Assembly: GCF_036962705.1 (NCBI RefSeq)
Contig: NZ_JBALOQ010000007.1
Location: 83,594 to 147,593 of the forward strand
Direction: 5' to 3'
DNA: 64,000 bases
DNA from: Ferdinandcohnia sp036962705
GTDB lineage: Bacteria; Bacillota; Bacilli; Bacillales; Bacillaceae_L
Positions 42,094 to 51,709 of this stretch are shown piece by piece (positions within the stretch are counted from its first letter, which is position 1; every line of letters begins with the position of its first letter). The notes under the pieces are model-generated. The model had not been told where the DNA came from and made no database searches. It saw nothing but the letters and a program-made list of their open reading frames with translations. The translations under genes and the position numbers were made by a program.

Positions 42094-43512
42094 ATGTTAG
42101 TGGAATTAACCTCCCTGCATTGGATATATGTTTCGTTTATCCTTTTAATCATCGGCTTTATGGTGATGAGGAGAGACACCTCACTTATATGTATCATCGG
42201 TATCTTTTTACTAGCCATCACCGCAACCGGATCGATAAGTGCTTCGATAAGTGGTGTCTTTAATAGCTTTATTTATGCAATTACCGAGTTACTCTCAACC
42301 ATCCTTGTGATATCAATTATTGTGTCGATGAGTAAGGCGTTAACTGTTACGGGAATCAATGATGTCATGATAGCTCCTTTTGCAAAACTGATACGTTCCC
42401 CGGCACTTGCTTATTGGACAATTGGAATTGTGATGATGGTAATTTCATGGTTTTTCTGGCCTTCTCCTGCTGTTGCCCTAATCGGTGCTGTTCTTCTACC
42501 AGTAGCAATGAGGGTTGGTTTGCCAGCATTAGGAGTCGCAATGGCCATGAACCTATTCGGTCACGGCATTGCATTGTCGAGTGATTTTATCATTCAGGCA
42601 GCTCCAAAGCTTACTGCCGATGCTGCGGGTCTCGAGGTATTGGAGGTTGTCAAAGCAAGTATTCCATTAGTGTTTGTAATGGGGATTGTGACTACAGTCG
42701 CAGCCTACATTTTCCTTCGTCGTGACATGCGAAAGGGCACCCTTTCAGTTGGTGGAGAATCAAATTATACAAATCCATTAACAAATGAACTTTCAAAACA
42801 GGAAGAACAAGAACTAAGAAAATTATTATCTCCATCAGCAAAACGCTTCTTCGCAATCTTAATCCCAATCCTATTTGCCTTAGATGTAGCCGCCATGTCT
42901 ACATTAAATCTTTCCGGTGGAGATGCAACAGCACTTATCGGAGGCACATCCATTTTTATTCTTCTTCTCATTTCACTCGCCGCGCATAAAAATGCTGGGC
43001 TAGAAAAGACTACAACCTATTTAATTGAAGGCTTCCAATTTGGATTTAAAGTATTTGGCCCGGTTATCCCAATCGCTGCCTTTTTCTATCTTGGCGATTC
43101 TGGTTTTATGAAAATAATTGGTGACTTCTTACCTGAACATTCACAGGGGATCGTGAACGACCTAGGAGTTAGTCTTGCATCTGTCGTACCATTAAACGCA
43201 CCAGTCGGAGCAATTACCTTAACGACAGTAGGTGCAATTACCGGATTAGACGGATCAGGATTTTCAGGAATTTCGTTAGCTGGATCACTAGCTGCATTGT
43301 TCTCATCGGCCCTCGGTGCTGGTGCAGCAACCTTAACCGCACTTGGCCAAATCGCAGCAATTTGGGTTGGAGGAGGAACCTTAGTCCCATGGGCACTAAT
43401 TCCTGCAGCTGCAATATGTGGAGTTGACCCATTTGAACTTGCTAGGAAAAACTTATTGCCAGTAACAATTGGGTTGGTAGTAACAACGATTGTAGCGATG
43501 TTTTTAATATAA
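42094..43512 (+). CDS. yhfA: YhfA-like polytopic membrane transporter
   Basis: 472 aa with about 11-12 hydrophobic segments and no signal peptide. Glycine/alanine-rich re-entrant stretches (for example GVAMAMNLFGHGIALSSDF near 145 and VPLNAPVGAITLTTVGAITG near 365) recall GntP/ion-transporter-superfamily permeases. YhfA of B. subtilis has similar size and neighbours, hence the tentative symbol. GGGGG precedes ATG 42094. Substrate unknown. Confidence 0.7.
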   Translation: MLVELTSLHWIYVSFILLIIGFMVMRRDTSLICIIGIFLLAITATGSISASISGVFNSFIYAITELLSTILVISIIVSMSKALTVTGINDVMIAPFAKLIRSPALAYWTIGIVMMVISWFFWPSPAVALIGAVLLPVAMRVGLPALGVAMAMNLFGHGIALSSDFIIQAAPKLTADAAGLEVLEVVKASIPLVFVMGIVTTVAAYIFLRRDMRKGTLSVGGESNYTNPLTNELSKQEEQELRKLLSPSAKRFFAILIPILFALDVAAMSTLNLSGGDATALIGGTSIFILLLISLAAHKNAGLEKTTTYLIEGFQFGFKVFGPVIPIAAFFYLGDSGFMKIIGDFLPEHSQGIVNDLGVSLASVVPLNAPVGAITLTTVGAITGLDGSGFSGISLAGSLAALFSSALGAGAATLTALGQIAAIWVGGGTLVPWALIPAAAICGVDPFELARKNLLPVTIGLVVTTIVAMFLI

Positions 43513-43544
43513 TATTATATAACAAGTTAGTTATCATAAAAAAA

Positions 43545-43574
43545 TTAAAGCCTCTCCATTTGAGAGGCCTTTTC
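43545..43574. terminator. Bidirectional terminator yhfA/prpB
   Basis: GCCTCTC (43550-43556) pairs with GAGAGGC (43562-43568), flanked by AAAA on the left and TTTT on the right, so it can end both yhfA and the tct-prp operon. Confidence 0.8.
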
Positions 43575-43581
43575 CATAATA

Positions 43582-44487
43582 TTACTTATCTGACAATAAA
43601 GTTCTAGCGATCTCTGTATCTAATTTTTCGAAATCGTAATAACTAATTGTTTCATATAAGTCTTTTCTTGTTTGCATTCTATCTAGGAATTCCTTCTGAG
43701 TGCCTGTGTTTTTAATTTCGTTATAAACATCCTCGACAGCCTTCGCTGCTACTCGTAGTGAGGTGACTGGATAAATCACCATGCTGTAACCAAACATTTC
43801 AAACTCATTTGCACGATAATAAGGTGTTTTCCCAAACTCTGTCATATTGGCTAGTAATGGTGCTTTCACCATACTTTTCACTTTATGAAACTCTTTCTCT
43901 GAAGTTAATGCTTCTGGAAAAATCGCGTCAGCTCCAGCTTCTATATAAAGATTTGCTCTCTCGATCGCTCGATCAATTCCCTCAACAGCAACAGCATCTG
44001 TTCTAGCAATTACGATTAAGGATGGAGCCACTTCTTTAATAATTCTTATTTTTTGGGCCATGTCTTCAGGACTAACAAGCTTTTTCCCATTAAGGTGGCC
44101 ACATTTTTTCGGTAAGTCTTGGTCTTCAATTTGTACCGCTGCTACCTTTGCTTCAACCATTTCTCGCGCTGTTCTGGCAGCATTAAGAACTCCACCAAAG
44201 CCTGTATCTATATCGACTAAAAGTGGTAGGTTTGATGCACGAATTAAATCCTTTGCACGAGAAGCAATTTCCTCAGAAGTTACAATCCCCAAGTCAGGAA
44301 GTCCCCTACTCGCGGTATATGCTGCTCCTGACAAATACAAAGCTTCAAATCCGCACTTTTTTGCAAGAAGAGCACTTATTCCATCATGTGCACCTGGAAT
44401 TTGCATAATCGTGGGTTCTTCCATTTGTTTACGAAAAGCCGAAGCTAGTTCTTCTTGACTTCGTTCTTTGTCAACAATCCAAGCCAT
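43582..44487 (-). CDS. prpB: Methylisocitrate lyase
   Basis: 301 aa from ATG 44487; GAGGTG is 6 nt upstream, too close to the in-frame ATG at 44496. Signature KKCGH at 127-131 with Cys129, plus GAAYTASRGLPDLGI, DTGFGG and the C-terminal YEFEMFGY-like region (NEFEMFGYSMVIYP). It splits 2-methylisocitrate to pyruvate and succinate. It is only two thirds the size of isocitrate lyase AceA (23514), as expected. Last gene of tctC-tctB-tctA-prpD-prpB. Confidence 0.94.
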   Translation of the reverse strand: MAWIVDKERSQEELASAFRKQMEEPTIMQIPGAHDGISALLAKKCGFEALYLSGAAYTASRGLPDLGIVTSEEIASRAKDLIRASNLPLLVDIDTGFGGVLNAARTAREMVEAKVAAVQIEDQDLPKKCGHLNGKKLVSPEDMAQKIRIIKEVAPSLIVIARTDAVAVEGIDRAIERANLYIEAGADAIFPEALTSEKEFHKVKSMVKAPLLANMTEFGKTPYYRANEFEMFGYSMVIYPVTSLRVAAKAVEDVYNEIKNTGTQKEFLDRMQTRKDLYETISYYDFEKLDTEIARTLLSDK

Positions 44488-44519
44488 TTCATTCACCTCA
44501 TTTTGAACTTTAGTCTCTC

Positions 44520-45962
44520 TTAGATAACTAGCTTTGACATAAAATCATTAACGTTTATCTTAGATAGTTTTTCTAGGTCTCCACATAATTCATAGATTTC
44601 ACTAGCTTGCTTTTGTGGGAAACGTGTTTCTAAATTATCTACAAACTTTCTTTCTAATAATGGAATCCCTTCATCACGTCTGAAACGGTGCCCAAGCGGA
44701 TATTCTCTTTCAATATTTGCTGTAGCTGTTCCATCCTTAAAGAAAATTTGAACTGCATTCGCTATTGACCTCTTATTTGGATCTAAGTAATCTTCACTAT
44801 ATTGTTTGTTTTCAACTACTTCCATTTTATCGCGTAAAGTGTCAACTCTTGAATCTCTTGCTGTTTCATCCTCGTAGTGATCAGCATTTATTGTTCCATA
44901 TAATAAACCAATCGCGGCAATATATTGGAGACAATGATCTCGGTCTGCCGGATTATGCAAAGGACCTGTTTTATCAATAATACGAATGGCTGATTCATGT
45001 GTCGTAATTACAATTTTATCAATGTCATTTAATCGATTAATAATTTGTGGGTGTAATTCAACTGCACATTCTGCAGCAGTTTGACCATGGAATTCAGCCG
45101 GATATGAGATCTTAAATAGAATATTTTCAATTACATAAGAATTTAATGGTCTTTCTAATGTAATTTCTTCTCCTCCAAATAGAACATCCTGGAATCCCCA
45201 GTTTGGTGCAGAAAGCGCTGTTTTATATCCCATTTCCCCATTTACAGCCATTAAAGCAAGGCGAACAGCACGGCTTGTTGCATCACCTGCAGCCCATGAT
45301 TTACGAGAGCCTGTATTAGGGAAATGACGATATGTTCGTAAGCTTGAATTATCAATCCATGCATTTGATAATGCATTCATGACTTCTTCCTTAGTTCCTC
45401 CAAGCATTGCCGTAACAACAGCGGTAGAGGCAATTTTCACAAACAGAACATGGTCTAAGCCCTTACGATTTAAACTGTTTGTTAAAGCAAGGACACCTTG
45501 AATTTCGTGTGCCTTTACAATAGCTTCGAGAACTGTTTCCATCTTAAGTGGTTCTTTTCCCTCAGAAATCTGTTTTCGGCTAAGATAATCTGCCACAGCT
45601 AGAATTCCACCTAAGTTATCTGATGGATGTCCCCATTCAGCAGCTAACCAAGTGTCATTGTAATCCAGCCAACGAATTGCACAGCCAATATTAAAAGCAG
45701 CATGGACTGGATCTAACTCGAATTGAGTGCCAGGTACTCTACTACCGTTTGGAACAACAGTACCCGGTACGATTGGACCTAGATGCTTAGTACACTCTGG
45801 ATATCTTAGAGCTAAAAAGCCACAACCAAGGGTATCCATCAGCACATACTTCGCAGTTTCAATTGCTAGTTCACTTTCGATAGGCTGATTTAACACGTAA
45901 TCAGCAATCTTTTCAATAATTTCGTCTGTCTTTAGATTTGGATTTGTTTTAATATCTTGCAT
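44520..45962 (-). CDS. prpD: 2-methylcitrate dehydratase (PrpD/MmgE family)
   Basis: 480 aa, Fe-S-independent. Typical stretches: ETAKYVLMDTLGCGFLAL near residue 30, CAIRWLDYNDTWLAAEWGHPSDNLGG near 92-117, and FHGQTAAECAVELHP near 292. It dehydrates 2-methylcitrate to 2-methyl-cis-aconitate; some members act on citrate. Between tctA (24-bp gap) and prpB (32-bp gap). The nearby aconitase/PrpF pair would be an alternative dehydration route. Confidence 0.93.
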   Translation of the reverse strand: MQDIKTNPNLKTDEIIEKIADYVLNQPIESELAIETAKYVLMDTLGCGFLALRYPECTKHLGPIVPGTVVPNGSRVPGTQFELDPVHAAFNIGCAIRWLDYNDTWLAAEWGHPSDNLGGILAVADYLSRKQISEGKEPLKMETVLEAIVKAHEIQGVLALTNSLNRKGLDHVLFVKIASTAVVTAMLGGTKEEVMNALSNAWIDNSSLRTYRHFPNTGSRKSWAAGDATSRAVRLALMAVNGEMGYKTALSAPNWGFQDVLFGGEEITLERPLNSYVIENILFKISYPAEFHGQTAAECAVELHPQIINRLNDIDKIVITTHESAIRIIDKTGPLHNPADRDHCLQYIAAIGLLYGTINADHYEDETARDSRVDTLRDKMEVVENKQYSEDYLDPNKRSIANAVQIFFKDGTATANIEREYPLGHRFRRDEGIPLLERKFVDNLETRFPQKQASEIYELCGDLEKLSKINVNDFMSKLVI

Positions 45963-45986
45963 TCTATATTCCTACCTTTCATTCGT

Positions 45987-47492
45987 TTATGCGTCAATTG
46001 ATGTGTCTATATTGTTTTTCTTTTTTCTACTACGGAAAATTGGAACAATAAATGAAAGTAGCGCGATAAGTAAAAGCGCACTTGAAATTGGTTTTTGAAC
46101 AAAAATGAGTAAACTTCCATCTGAAATTGTTAAAGCCTGTCGTAGCGATTGTTCCATCATGCCACCTAGAATAAATGCTAATAACATTGGTGCAGCAGGG
46201 AATCTAAAATACGCCATAAAATAACCTAGAAGTCCAAAAGCTACCAATAAGAATAAATCAAATGTTCTAAAGCTGATTCCATAAACACCGATTATACAAA
46301 AGATCACTACCAACGAAATAAGCATTGGACGTGGAATTTTCAATATTTTAGAGATATATGGGATTAAAGGTAGATTCAGTATTAAAAGAATCACATTCCC
46401 GATATACATACTCGCGATCACACCCCAGAACACATCTGGGTGATCATTCATTAAAAGTGGGCCAGGTTGCACGCCTAGAACGATTAACGCCCCTAGCATT
46501 ACTGCTGTTGTCCCAGATCCAGGTATCCCTAAACTAAGTAGGGGTACGAAGGCACCGCTTGAGGCACCATTATTCGCGGCTTCAGGAGCTGCTAATCCAA
46601 CAATTGATCCCTTACCAAACTCATGAGGCTTTTTAGAAAGCTTCTTTTCAGAAATATATCCTAAGAAGGAAGCAATCGTTCCTCCCGCTCCAGGTAAAAC
46701 CCCGATTAGAAAGCCCATTAATGACTGTCTTCCCATTGGTACAGCTAATTCTTTATATTCCTCCTTCGACAACTTAAGACTTCCAAGTTTATTTGAAAAA
46801 TTACCACTTTCTTTACGTTCAAAAATAAGGGAACTAACTTCTGCTAAAGCAAATAACCCTAAAGCAATGACTAAAAAATCAATTCCTTCTAGTAAATTTA
46901 CATTGCCAAATGTAAATCGTGTTGTACCCGTTTGACCATCAATTCCGATTGTTGCCACAATAAATCCAAGAGTTGCGGAAATTAACGCTTTTACCGTTGA
47001 GCCTTCTGCAAAGCTTGACACCGTCATGAGTCCCATGAGCATTAATGCAAAGTATTCTGCAGGACCAAATGAGATTGCTACATTTGCAAGTATCGGAGCA
47101 AAAAGTGTTAATAAAACAACACTTATTGTTCCTCCAACAAACGAAGCGATCGCGGCGATAGCTAATGCTTTACCTGCCTTCCCTTGTTTCGCTAGAGGAT
47201 ATCCATCAAAGGTTGTTGGTACAGACATTGATTCACCAGGTGCATTTAGAAGGATTGAAGATGCAGCACCCCCATAAGCCGCCCCGTAATATACCCCTGC
47301 CATTAACAATAACGCCATAGCAGGATCCATACCGTATGTAATTGGTATCATAACTGCAATCGCCGTTATCGGACCTAATCCCGGGATCATTCCAATTAAT
47401 GTCCCAATTACCGCTCCTAAGAATACAAATGTCAATCCTTGTAAACTTAACGCAACTTTAAAACCAGTAATTATTCCATCAAAAATGTCCAT
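45987..47492 (-). CDS. tctA: Tripartite tricarboxylate transporter, large membrane subunit TctA
   Basis: 501 aa, about 11-12 membrane segments. Family motifs GLGPITAIAVMIPITYGMDPAMALLLMAGVYYGAAYGGAASSILLNAPG near residue 40-85 and the conserved GLAAPEAANNGASSGAFVPLLSLGIPGSGTTAVML near 300. It forms the channel of a secondary, proton- or sodium-driven importer of citrate-like acids. 15 bp after tctB. Confidence 0.95.
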   Translation of the reverse strand: MDIFDGIITGFKVALSLQGLTFVFLGAVIGTLIGMIPGLGPITAIAVMIPITYGMDPAMALLLMAGVYYGAAYGGAASSILLNAPGESMSVPTTFDGYPLAKQGKAGKALAIAAIASFVGGTISVVLLTLFAPILANVAISFGPAEYFALMLMGLMTVSSFAEGSTVKALISATLGFIVATIGIDGQTGTTRFTFGNVNLLEGIDFLVIALGLFALAEVSSLIFERKESGNFSNKLGSLKLSKEEYKELAVPMGRQSLMGFLIGVLPGAGGTIASFLGYISEKKLSKKPHEFGKGSIVGLAAPEAANNGASSGAFVPLLSLGIPGSGTTAVMLGALIVLGVQPGPLLMNDHPDVFWGVIASMYIGNVILLILNLPLIPYISKILKIPRPMLISLVVIFCIIGVYGISFRTFDLFLLVAFGLLGYFMAYFRFPAAPMLLAFILGGMMEQSLRQALTISDGSLLIFVQKPISSALLLIALLSFIVPIFRSRKKKNNIDTSIDA

Positions 47493-47507
47493 TGTGCTTC
47501 CCCCTTT

Positions 47508-47957
47508 CTAGAAAGGCAATATACCTTGTGGTAGTGCGATTTGTAAGAATTTGCTAAACAAAAAGTAGATTGCTAGAGGGATAGCTAGAGAAACGATTAA
47601 GTTACTTTTCCACTTTTTATATCCCAAAAACCATGAGTTTCCAAAAATAAAGATTGCCGTTGTCAATATGAACCCTAAAAATTCAAGAAGAATAATAAAT
47701 AGTAGTACAAACCCAAGGACCGTGAGGATTACTTTCTTTTCACTATTTGGAATTTTTGTCTTATCTTGTGTATGATTATCTTTTTGAAAATATAGTAAAA
47801 TCGCTAGGAATAATAATATAAAACCTAATGTAATAGGTACTGCATCTGAATCAACTGGAACATAAGGATAAGCAGGTAAACTAAAAGCTAACACTAAATA
47901 TCCTATTGATACTAAAGTTAGAACAAGTGATATTTTTTTATTAACGGTATTTAACAT
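47508..47957 (-). CDS. tctB: Tripartite tricarboxylate transporter, small membrane subunit TctB
   Basis: 149 aa from ATG 47957, with GGTGG 7 nt upstream; an in-frame start at 47987 falls in the preceding hairpin. Four hydrophobic segments (about 10-28, 42-58, 80-110, 120-140), typical of TctB. It pairs with TctA. It follows an intergenic terminator-like hairpin after tctC. Confidence 0.9.
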   Translation of the reverse strand: MLNTVNKKISLVLTLVSIGYLVLAFSLPAYPYVPVDSDAVPITLGFILLFLAILLYFQKDNHTQDKTKIPNSEKKVILTVLGFVLLFIILLEFLGFILTTAIFIFGNSWFLGYKKWKSNLIVSLAIPLAIYFLFSKFLQIALPQGILPF

Positions 47958-47974
47958 ATGTGCACCACCTTTTT

Positions 47975-48010
47975 TAAAAGGAGCCAATGATTTTTTTCAT
48001 CGGCTCCTAT
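47975..48010 (-). terminator. Partial terminator between tctC and tctB
   Basis: GGAGCC/GGCTCC arms (47981-47986 and 48003-48008) extended by ATGA/TCAT, followed on the minus strand by TTTT. Like the hairpin after the livK-type gene, it would favour the binding-protein transcript over the membrane subunits. Confidence 0.7.
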
Positions 48011-48021
48011 CTTGACAAATA

Positions 48022-49065
48022 TTACTTTCCTAATCCAAGTTCATCAAGAAGCGCTTTCATGGAATCTCTTTCTTCAGCTAGGAATTTCTTGTATTCTTCA
48101 TGATTCATATACATTGGAGCCCATCCATATTGCTTACGAATGTCTGCCCATGCATCTGATTCACTTAATTCTTTAAATTTCTCTTCGTAATACTTAACTG
48201 CAGCTGGATCCATATCAGGTGTTCCGAAGAAACCTCTCCAGTTTACAAATGTTGCGTCAATATCCTGTTCTAAGACAGTTGGGAAGTCTTTTAATACATC
48301 ACCTTCTAAACGTTCTTCAGAAGTAACACCTAGTACCTTAATTTTCCCTGCTCTAACCTGTTCAACAGTTTCAGCAACCCCTGTAGAGAAAACTTGTACA
48401 CTTCCATTTAAAAGCTGAGTTAACGCTCCGCCATCCTGGTCTGATACATATTTAATTTTTGTAATATCTACACCAGCAGCCTTAGCAACCTTAATAAATT
48501 GAATGTGGTCCATACTTCCAGGTGAGGAAGCACCAACTACTGAAACGCTTGCTGGATCTTTCTTCATATCTTCAAATAATTCATTAAGATTATTCCACTT
48601 CGCATCTGCACGAACAGCAATTGCAGCATAGTCAGCAATTACGTTTGCAATAGGAGTAAAATCTTCAAAATCAAATTCAGATTGACCATTTAGTGGAACT
48701 AATAACATTGGCGGTGAAGTTACAAATAAGTTATATGGGCTATCCTTTAATGAATGGATGTATGCCCAAGCAACTGCGCCTCCACCTCCAGGCTTATTAA
48801 CTACCCCTAGTCCTTGATCGATAATCTTTTCATCTTCAAAAACTTTTGCAGCCATACGTGCAGTTGTATCCCAACCGCCACCTGCTCCAGCTGGAGCCAC
48901 AATTTCGATGGCTTTTTCTGGTGCCCAACTTTTCGCTGATTCGTTGTCACCTGATTTTTCTGAATCGTTTCCTTTTTCCCCTGAGTTATTTGAAGTTGAG
49001 TTGTTTGAACAAGCCACTACAAATAACACTAAAAGGATCGAAAGAATAGAAAGTACTTTTTTCAT
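48022..49065 (-). CDS. tctC: Tripartite tricarboxylate transporter binding lipoprotein TctC
   Basis: 347 aa. Lipoprotein signal with lipobox LFVVAC (Cys19), then a Ser/Asn/Glu-rich linker to about residue 45. The mature part is a TctC/Bug fold: EIVAPAGAGGGWDTTAR, NKPGGGGAVAWAYI, and VDITKIKYVSDQDGGALTQLLNGSV. It captures the acid outside the membrane for TctA/TctB. First gene of the operon; a cre site lies about 85 nt upstream. RBS GAGGGGG precedes ATG 49065. Confidence 0.94.
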   Translation of the reverse strand: MKKVLSILSILLVLFVVACSNNSTSNNSGEKGNDSEKSGDNESAKSWAPEKAIEIVAPAGAGGGWDTTARMAAKVFEDEKIIDQGLGVVNKPGGGGAVAWAYIHSLKDSPYNLFVTSPPMLLVPLNGQSEFDFEDFTPIANVIADYAAIAVRADAKWNNLNELFEDMKKDPASVSVVGASSPGSMDHIQFIKVAKAAGVDITKIKYVSDQDGGALTQLLNGSVQVFSTGVAETVEQVRAGKIKVLGVTSEERLEGDVLKDFPTVLEQDIDATFVNWRGFFGTPDMDPAAVKYYEEKFKELSESDAWADIRKQYGWAPMYMNHEEYKKFLAEERDSMKALLDELGLGK

Positions 49066-49148
49066 AAAATCCCCCTCTTATTTTTAAAAACTATTAAAGG
49101 TTATGCAGTTCCTTTAATAAAGAAATAATATCTGACATTTTTTATTGT

Positions 49149-49162
49149 GTAACCGTTTTCAA
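49149..49162. promoter_or_regulatory. cre site (CcpA) upstream of tctC
   Basis: On the minus strand TGAAAACGGTTACA (plus: TGTAACCGTTTTCA) fits the Bacillus cre consensus TGWAANCGNTNWCA on the plus strand at every position. It is 84-97 nt before the tctC start, so the transport and catabolic operon should be repressed by preferred sugars. Confidence 0.8.
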
Positions 49163-49230
49163 TTTAATGAATTTAATGTGTTTTTTGAACATTAAGTTCA
49201 TTTTGTTCACAATAACTTCACAATTGCCCC

Positions 49231-49265
49231 AAAAAAAGAACCTAGAGAATGTTCTCTAAGTTCTT
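49231..49265 (-). terminator. Terminator of the two-component operon
   Basis: AAGAAC-c-TAGAGA (49236-49248) pairs with TCTCTA-a-GTTCTT (49253-49265); on the minus strand it ends in a T run (49237-49231). Confidence 0.75.
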
Positions 49266-49298
49266 AATTATAATTTTATCTAATTACCTATGTAGTAC

Positions 49299-49976
49299 TT
49301 ACAAAAGAATCCGATACTTTCTTTCTGGTCTGCCTACGATTCCATATTCGAGTTCTGCTGTAGCCTTACCCGTTGAAATGATATATTCTAAATATCGTCT
49401 AGCAGTTGTTCTGGAAGCACCCATTCTTTCTCCCATTTCTTCTGCAGAAATACCATTCGTAACCGTTTTCATGATATCAATCACCTTTTGTAAAGTTAAA
49501 GGGTCAATCCCTTTTGGCATACCTTCATTTTGTTTAACAGGTGGTTGTGAGTTCCCGAAAATTGAGTCTATTACATGTTGATTCACTTCTGATTCAGCAT
49601 CCAATAACTGTTTTCGCCTTTTATAATTTTCAAGTGTTGAAATAAATCGATCAAGCGTAACTGGTTTTATGATGTAATCGATGACCCCATTTCTTAACGA
49701 ACGTTCAACCAATTCTTTTTCAGTGGCCGCCGTAATCATAATGACATCTATATGTGGAAAGTCACTTCTTATAATCGGTAGCAAATCAGTTCCAAGTTGA
49801 TCCTGCATATAAATGTCGAGAAGCAATAATTCCACTTTTTCTTTCTCTAATAGCTTAAGAGTTTCTTGCCCTGTCAATGTTTTCCCTACCACTTTAACGC
49901 CTTCAATTTTCATTAGAAACCTTTCATGGATTGATGCAACTCTGAAATCATCTTCTGCAATCGCAACTCGAATCAT
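49299..49976 (-). CDS. CitB/DctR-family response regulator
   Basis: 225 aa. REC domain with Asp9-Asp10, phospho-acceptor Asp54 (LLLDIYM), Thr82 and Lys104 (IIKPVT). The C-terminus (about 165-225) is the CitB-type winged HTH (GISAEEMGERMGASRTTARRYLEYII). Partner of the kinase encoded 11 bp upstream. The pair probably senses an extracellular di- or tricarboxylate and activates the adjacent tctC operon; no target site was identified. Confidence 0.92.
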   Translation of the reverse strand: MIRVAIAEDDFRVASIHERFLMKIEGVKVVGKTLTGQETLKLLEKEKVELLLLDIYMQDQLGTDLLPIIRSDFPHIDVIMITAATEKELVERSLRNGVIDYIIKPVTLDRFISTLENYKRRKQLLDAESEVNQHVIDSIFGNSQPPVKQNEGMPKGIDPLTLQKVIDIMKTVTNGISAEEMGERMGASRTTARRYLEYIISTGKATAELEYGIVGRPERKYRILL

Positions 49977-49987
49977 ATTGTACCCCC

Positions 49988-51577
49988 TTAACTTACATTC
50001 TTCATTTCCTTAGGAATAAAGATTGAAAAAACGGCTCCTCCACCACTCACATTGTTTATTTCAATTGTTCCCTTTAATTCAGTAACGGCCTGCTTTACAC
50101 TAGCTAAACCGAATCCCCTATTTTTACCGTGTTTAGTTGAAAAGCCAATTGAGAAGATATCAGATTGTTTTTCAAAATCGATGCCATTTCCTGTATCTGC
50201 TACTTCAAAAACAATATCATTGCCGATATCCGTTGTGAAAAAAGTAACTTCTTTTTTACCGTTGTTTTTCATTACTTCTTCAAATGCGTTATCAATTATA
50301 TTTCCTAAAATCGTAATTAACTTCGATAAGTCAACATGTTTTGGAAGCGGTTTTAAAAAACTATTAGGATCGATTGTAAAAATTATTTTATGCTCCGAAG
50401 CTTTTCCAATTTTACCAAGCATTATAGCTTGAACTTTATGATCAAGTATCTGTTCGAAAAGAATTCTACTTTGAACTTGGTGATTTGATGATTCCATTTG
50501 AATGAAATCGATTGCCTCTTGATATTCACCTAACTGGAGTAAACCCGATAAAGCGTATAACTTATTTGTGAATTCATGCGTCTGTGCTCGCAAATCCTCA
50601 GAATACTTTCGAACCTCCGAAAGGGTATTAACCATTTTTGTAATTTCTGTTTTATCTCTAAAACTTGCAACTACTCCTACAATCCTATCTTTCTCGATGA
50701 TCGGTGTCCTATTTACAATGACAACTCGATCCTTTAGAATCATTTCTCGATCACTTTCAAGCAAACCTGACTTCAGAACCCGATACATTTCAGTATTTGG
50801 AATCACTTCTTCTATTGGCTGATTTATAGTACCCTCTGTAATTCCAAGAATATTTTGTGCGGTATTGTTCATTAAGGTTATTTTACCATACTCATCTACA
50901 GCTATTATCCCTTCTTTTATCGAATATAAAATGGCATTTCGCTCTCTATACAAAGAAGCAATTTGGTGTGGTTCAAGCCCTAGAATATCTTTACGGATAT
51001 TTTTTGCTAGGAGAATCCCACCACCAATTCCAAGTATCAATACGAAAAAGGCAATCAGGCTATATTTAATTAATCTATTTGAAATTACTGCGCGTATATC
51101 CTCTTGCATGAAACCAACAGATACAATTCCGATGACATTCCCTTCTGTATCAAAAATTGGTGCTTTCCCACGTAAAGACGGACCTAAAGAGCCTATAGCC
51201 TTAGATGTATAATACTCACCATCTATTAAAGCTTGATCATTATCGCCGCCAACCATCTTTTTTCCTATTTTCCATTCCTGCGGGTGCGAATAACGAACAC
51301 TATCCTTATTTCCTACGATGATAAATTCCGCCCCTACTTCTTCTCGTATTTGTTCAACAATAGGTTGAATGACTTCTGCGGGGTCTGCCAATTCAAAGGC
51401 TTCTTGAATATCCGGCATAAATGAAACCGTTGTGGCGACCTGTAGAGCAAGTTGGCCCATATTTTGCTCCGTTTGTTTTGACTCAAAATAAGAAAAGATT
51501 ACTGTTAAAAAAACAATGACAAATAATAGCAATGATATAATCAGTACTAGAAGTTTCGTTTGTAATGTGACTCTCAA
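49988..51577 (-). CDS. CitA/DcuS-type sensor histidine kinase
   Basis: About 529 aa if started at TTG 51577, which has AAGGGG 11 nt upstream; the in-frame ATG at 51622 (544 aa) has no RBS. One membrane segment near the N-terminus, an extracellular sCache/PASp carboxylate-sensing domain (with RYSHP near 95 and GEYYTSKAIGSLGPSLRGKAP), a second membrane segment (about 172-193), a PAS domain, then the CitA-type H-box THEFTNKL (His334) and an HATPase domain with GKNRGFGLASVK. It phosphorylates the adjacent regulator. Citrate-family ligand inferred from the family and the neighbouring tct genes. Confidence 0.9.
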   Translation of the reverse strand: MRVTLQTKLLVLIISLLLFVIVFLTVIFSYFESKQTEQNMGQLALQVATTVSFMPDIQEAFELADPAEVIQPIVEQIREEVGAEFIIVGNKDSVRYSHPQEWKIGKKMVGGDNDQALIDGEYYTSKAIGSLGPSLRGKAPIFDTEGNVIGIVSVGFMQEDIRAVISNRLIKYSLIAFFVLILGIGGGILLAKNIRKDILGLEPHQIASLYRERNAILYSIKEGIIAVDEYGKITLMNNTAQNILGITEGTINQPIEEVIPNTEMYRVLKSGLLESDREMILKDRVVIVNRTPIIEKDRIVGVVASFRDKTEITKMVNTLSEVRKYSEDLRAQTHEFTNKLYALSGLLQLGEYQEAIDFIQMESSNHQVQSRILFEQILDHKVQAIMLGKIGKASEHKIIFTIDPNSFLKPLPKHVDLSKLITILGNIIDNAFEEVMKNNGKKEVTFFTTDIGNDIVFEVADTGNGIDFEKQSDIFSIGFSTKHGKNRGFGLASVKQAVTELKGTIEINNVSGGGAVFSIFIPKEMKNVS

Positions 51578-51674
51578 GATGAGCACATCCCCTTCTACTT
51601 TAGATAGAGTCTTTATTCTCATTTTATGCTGAATAGTCAGAATTAATCAAGAACATTAGTTAACTATTTTGAGA

Positions 51675-51704
51675 TAAAAAAACCCTCTTCCGAAGAAAAG
51701 GGTA
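51675..51704 (-). terminator. acnA terminator
   Basis: ACCCTCTTC (51682-51690) pairs with GAAAAGGGT (51695-51703) with one mismatch and loop CGAA; T run on the minus strand. Confidence 0.75.
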
Positions 51705-51709
51705 TCGAT

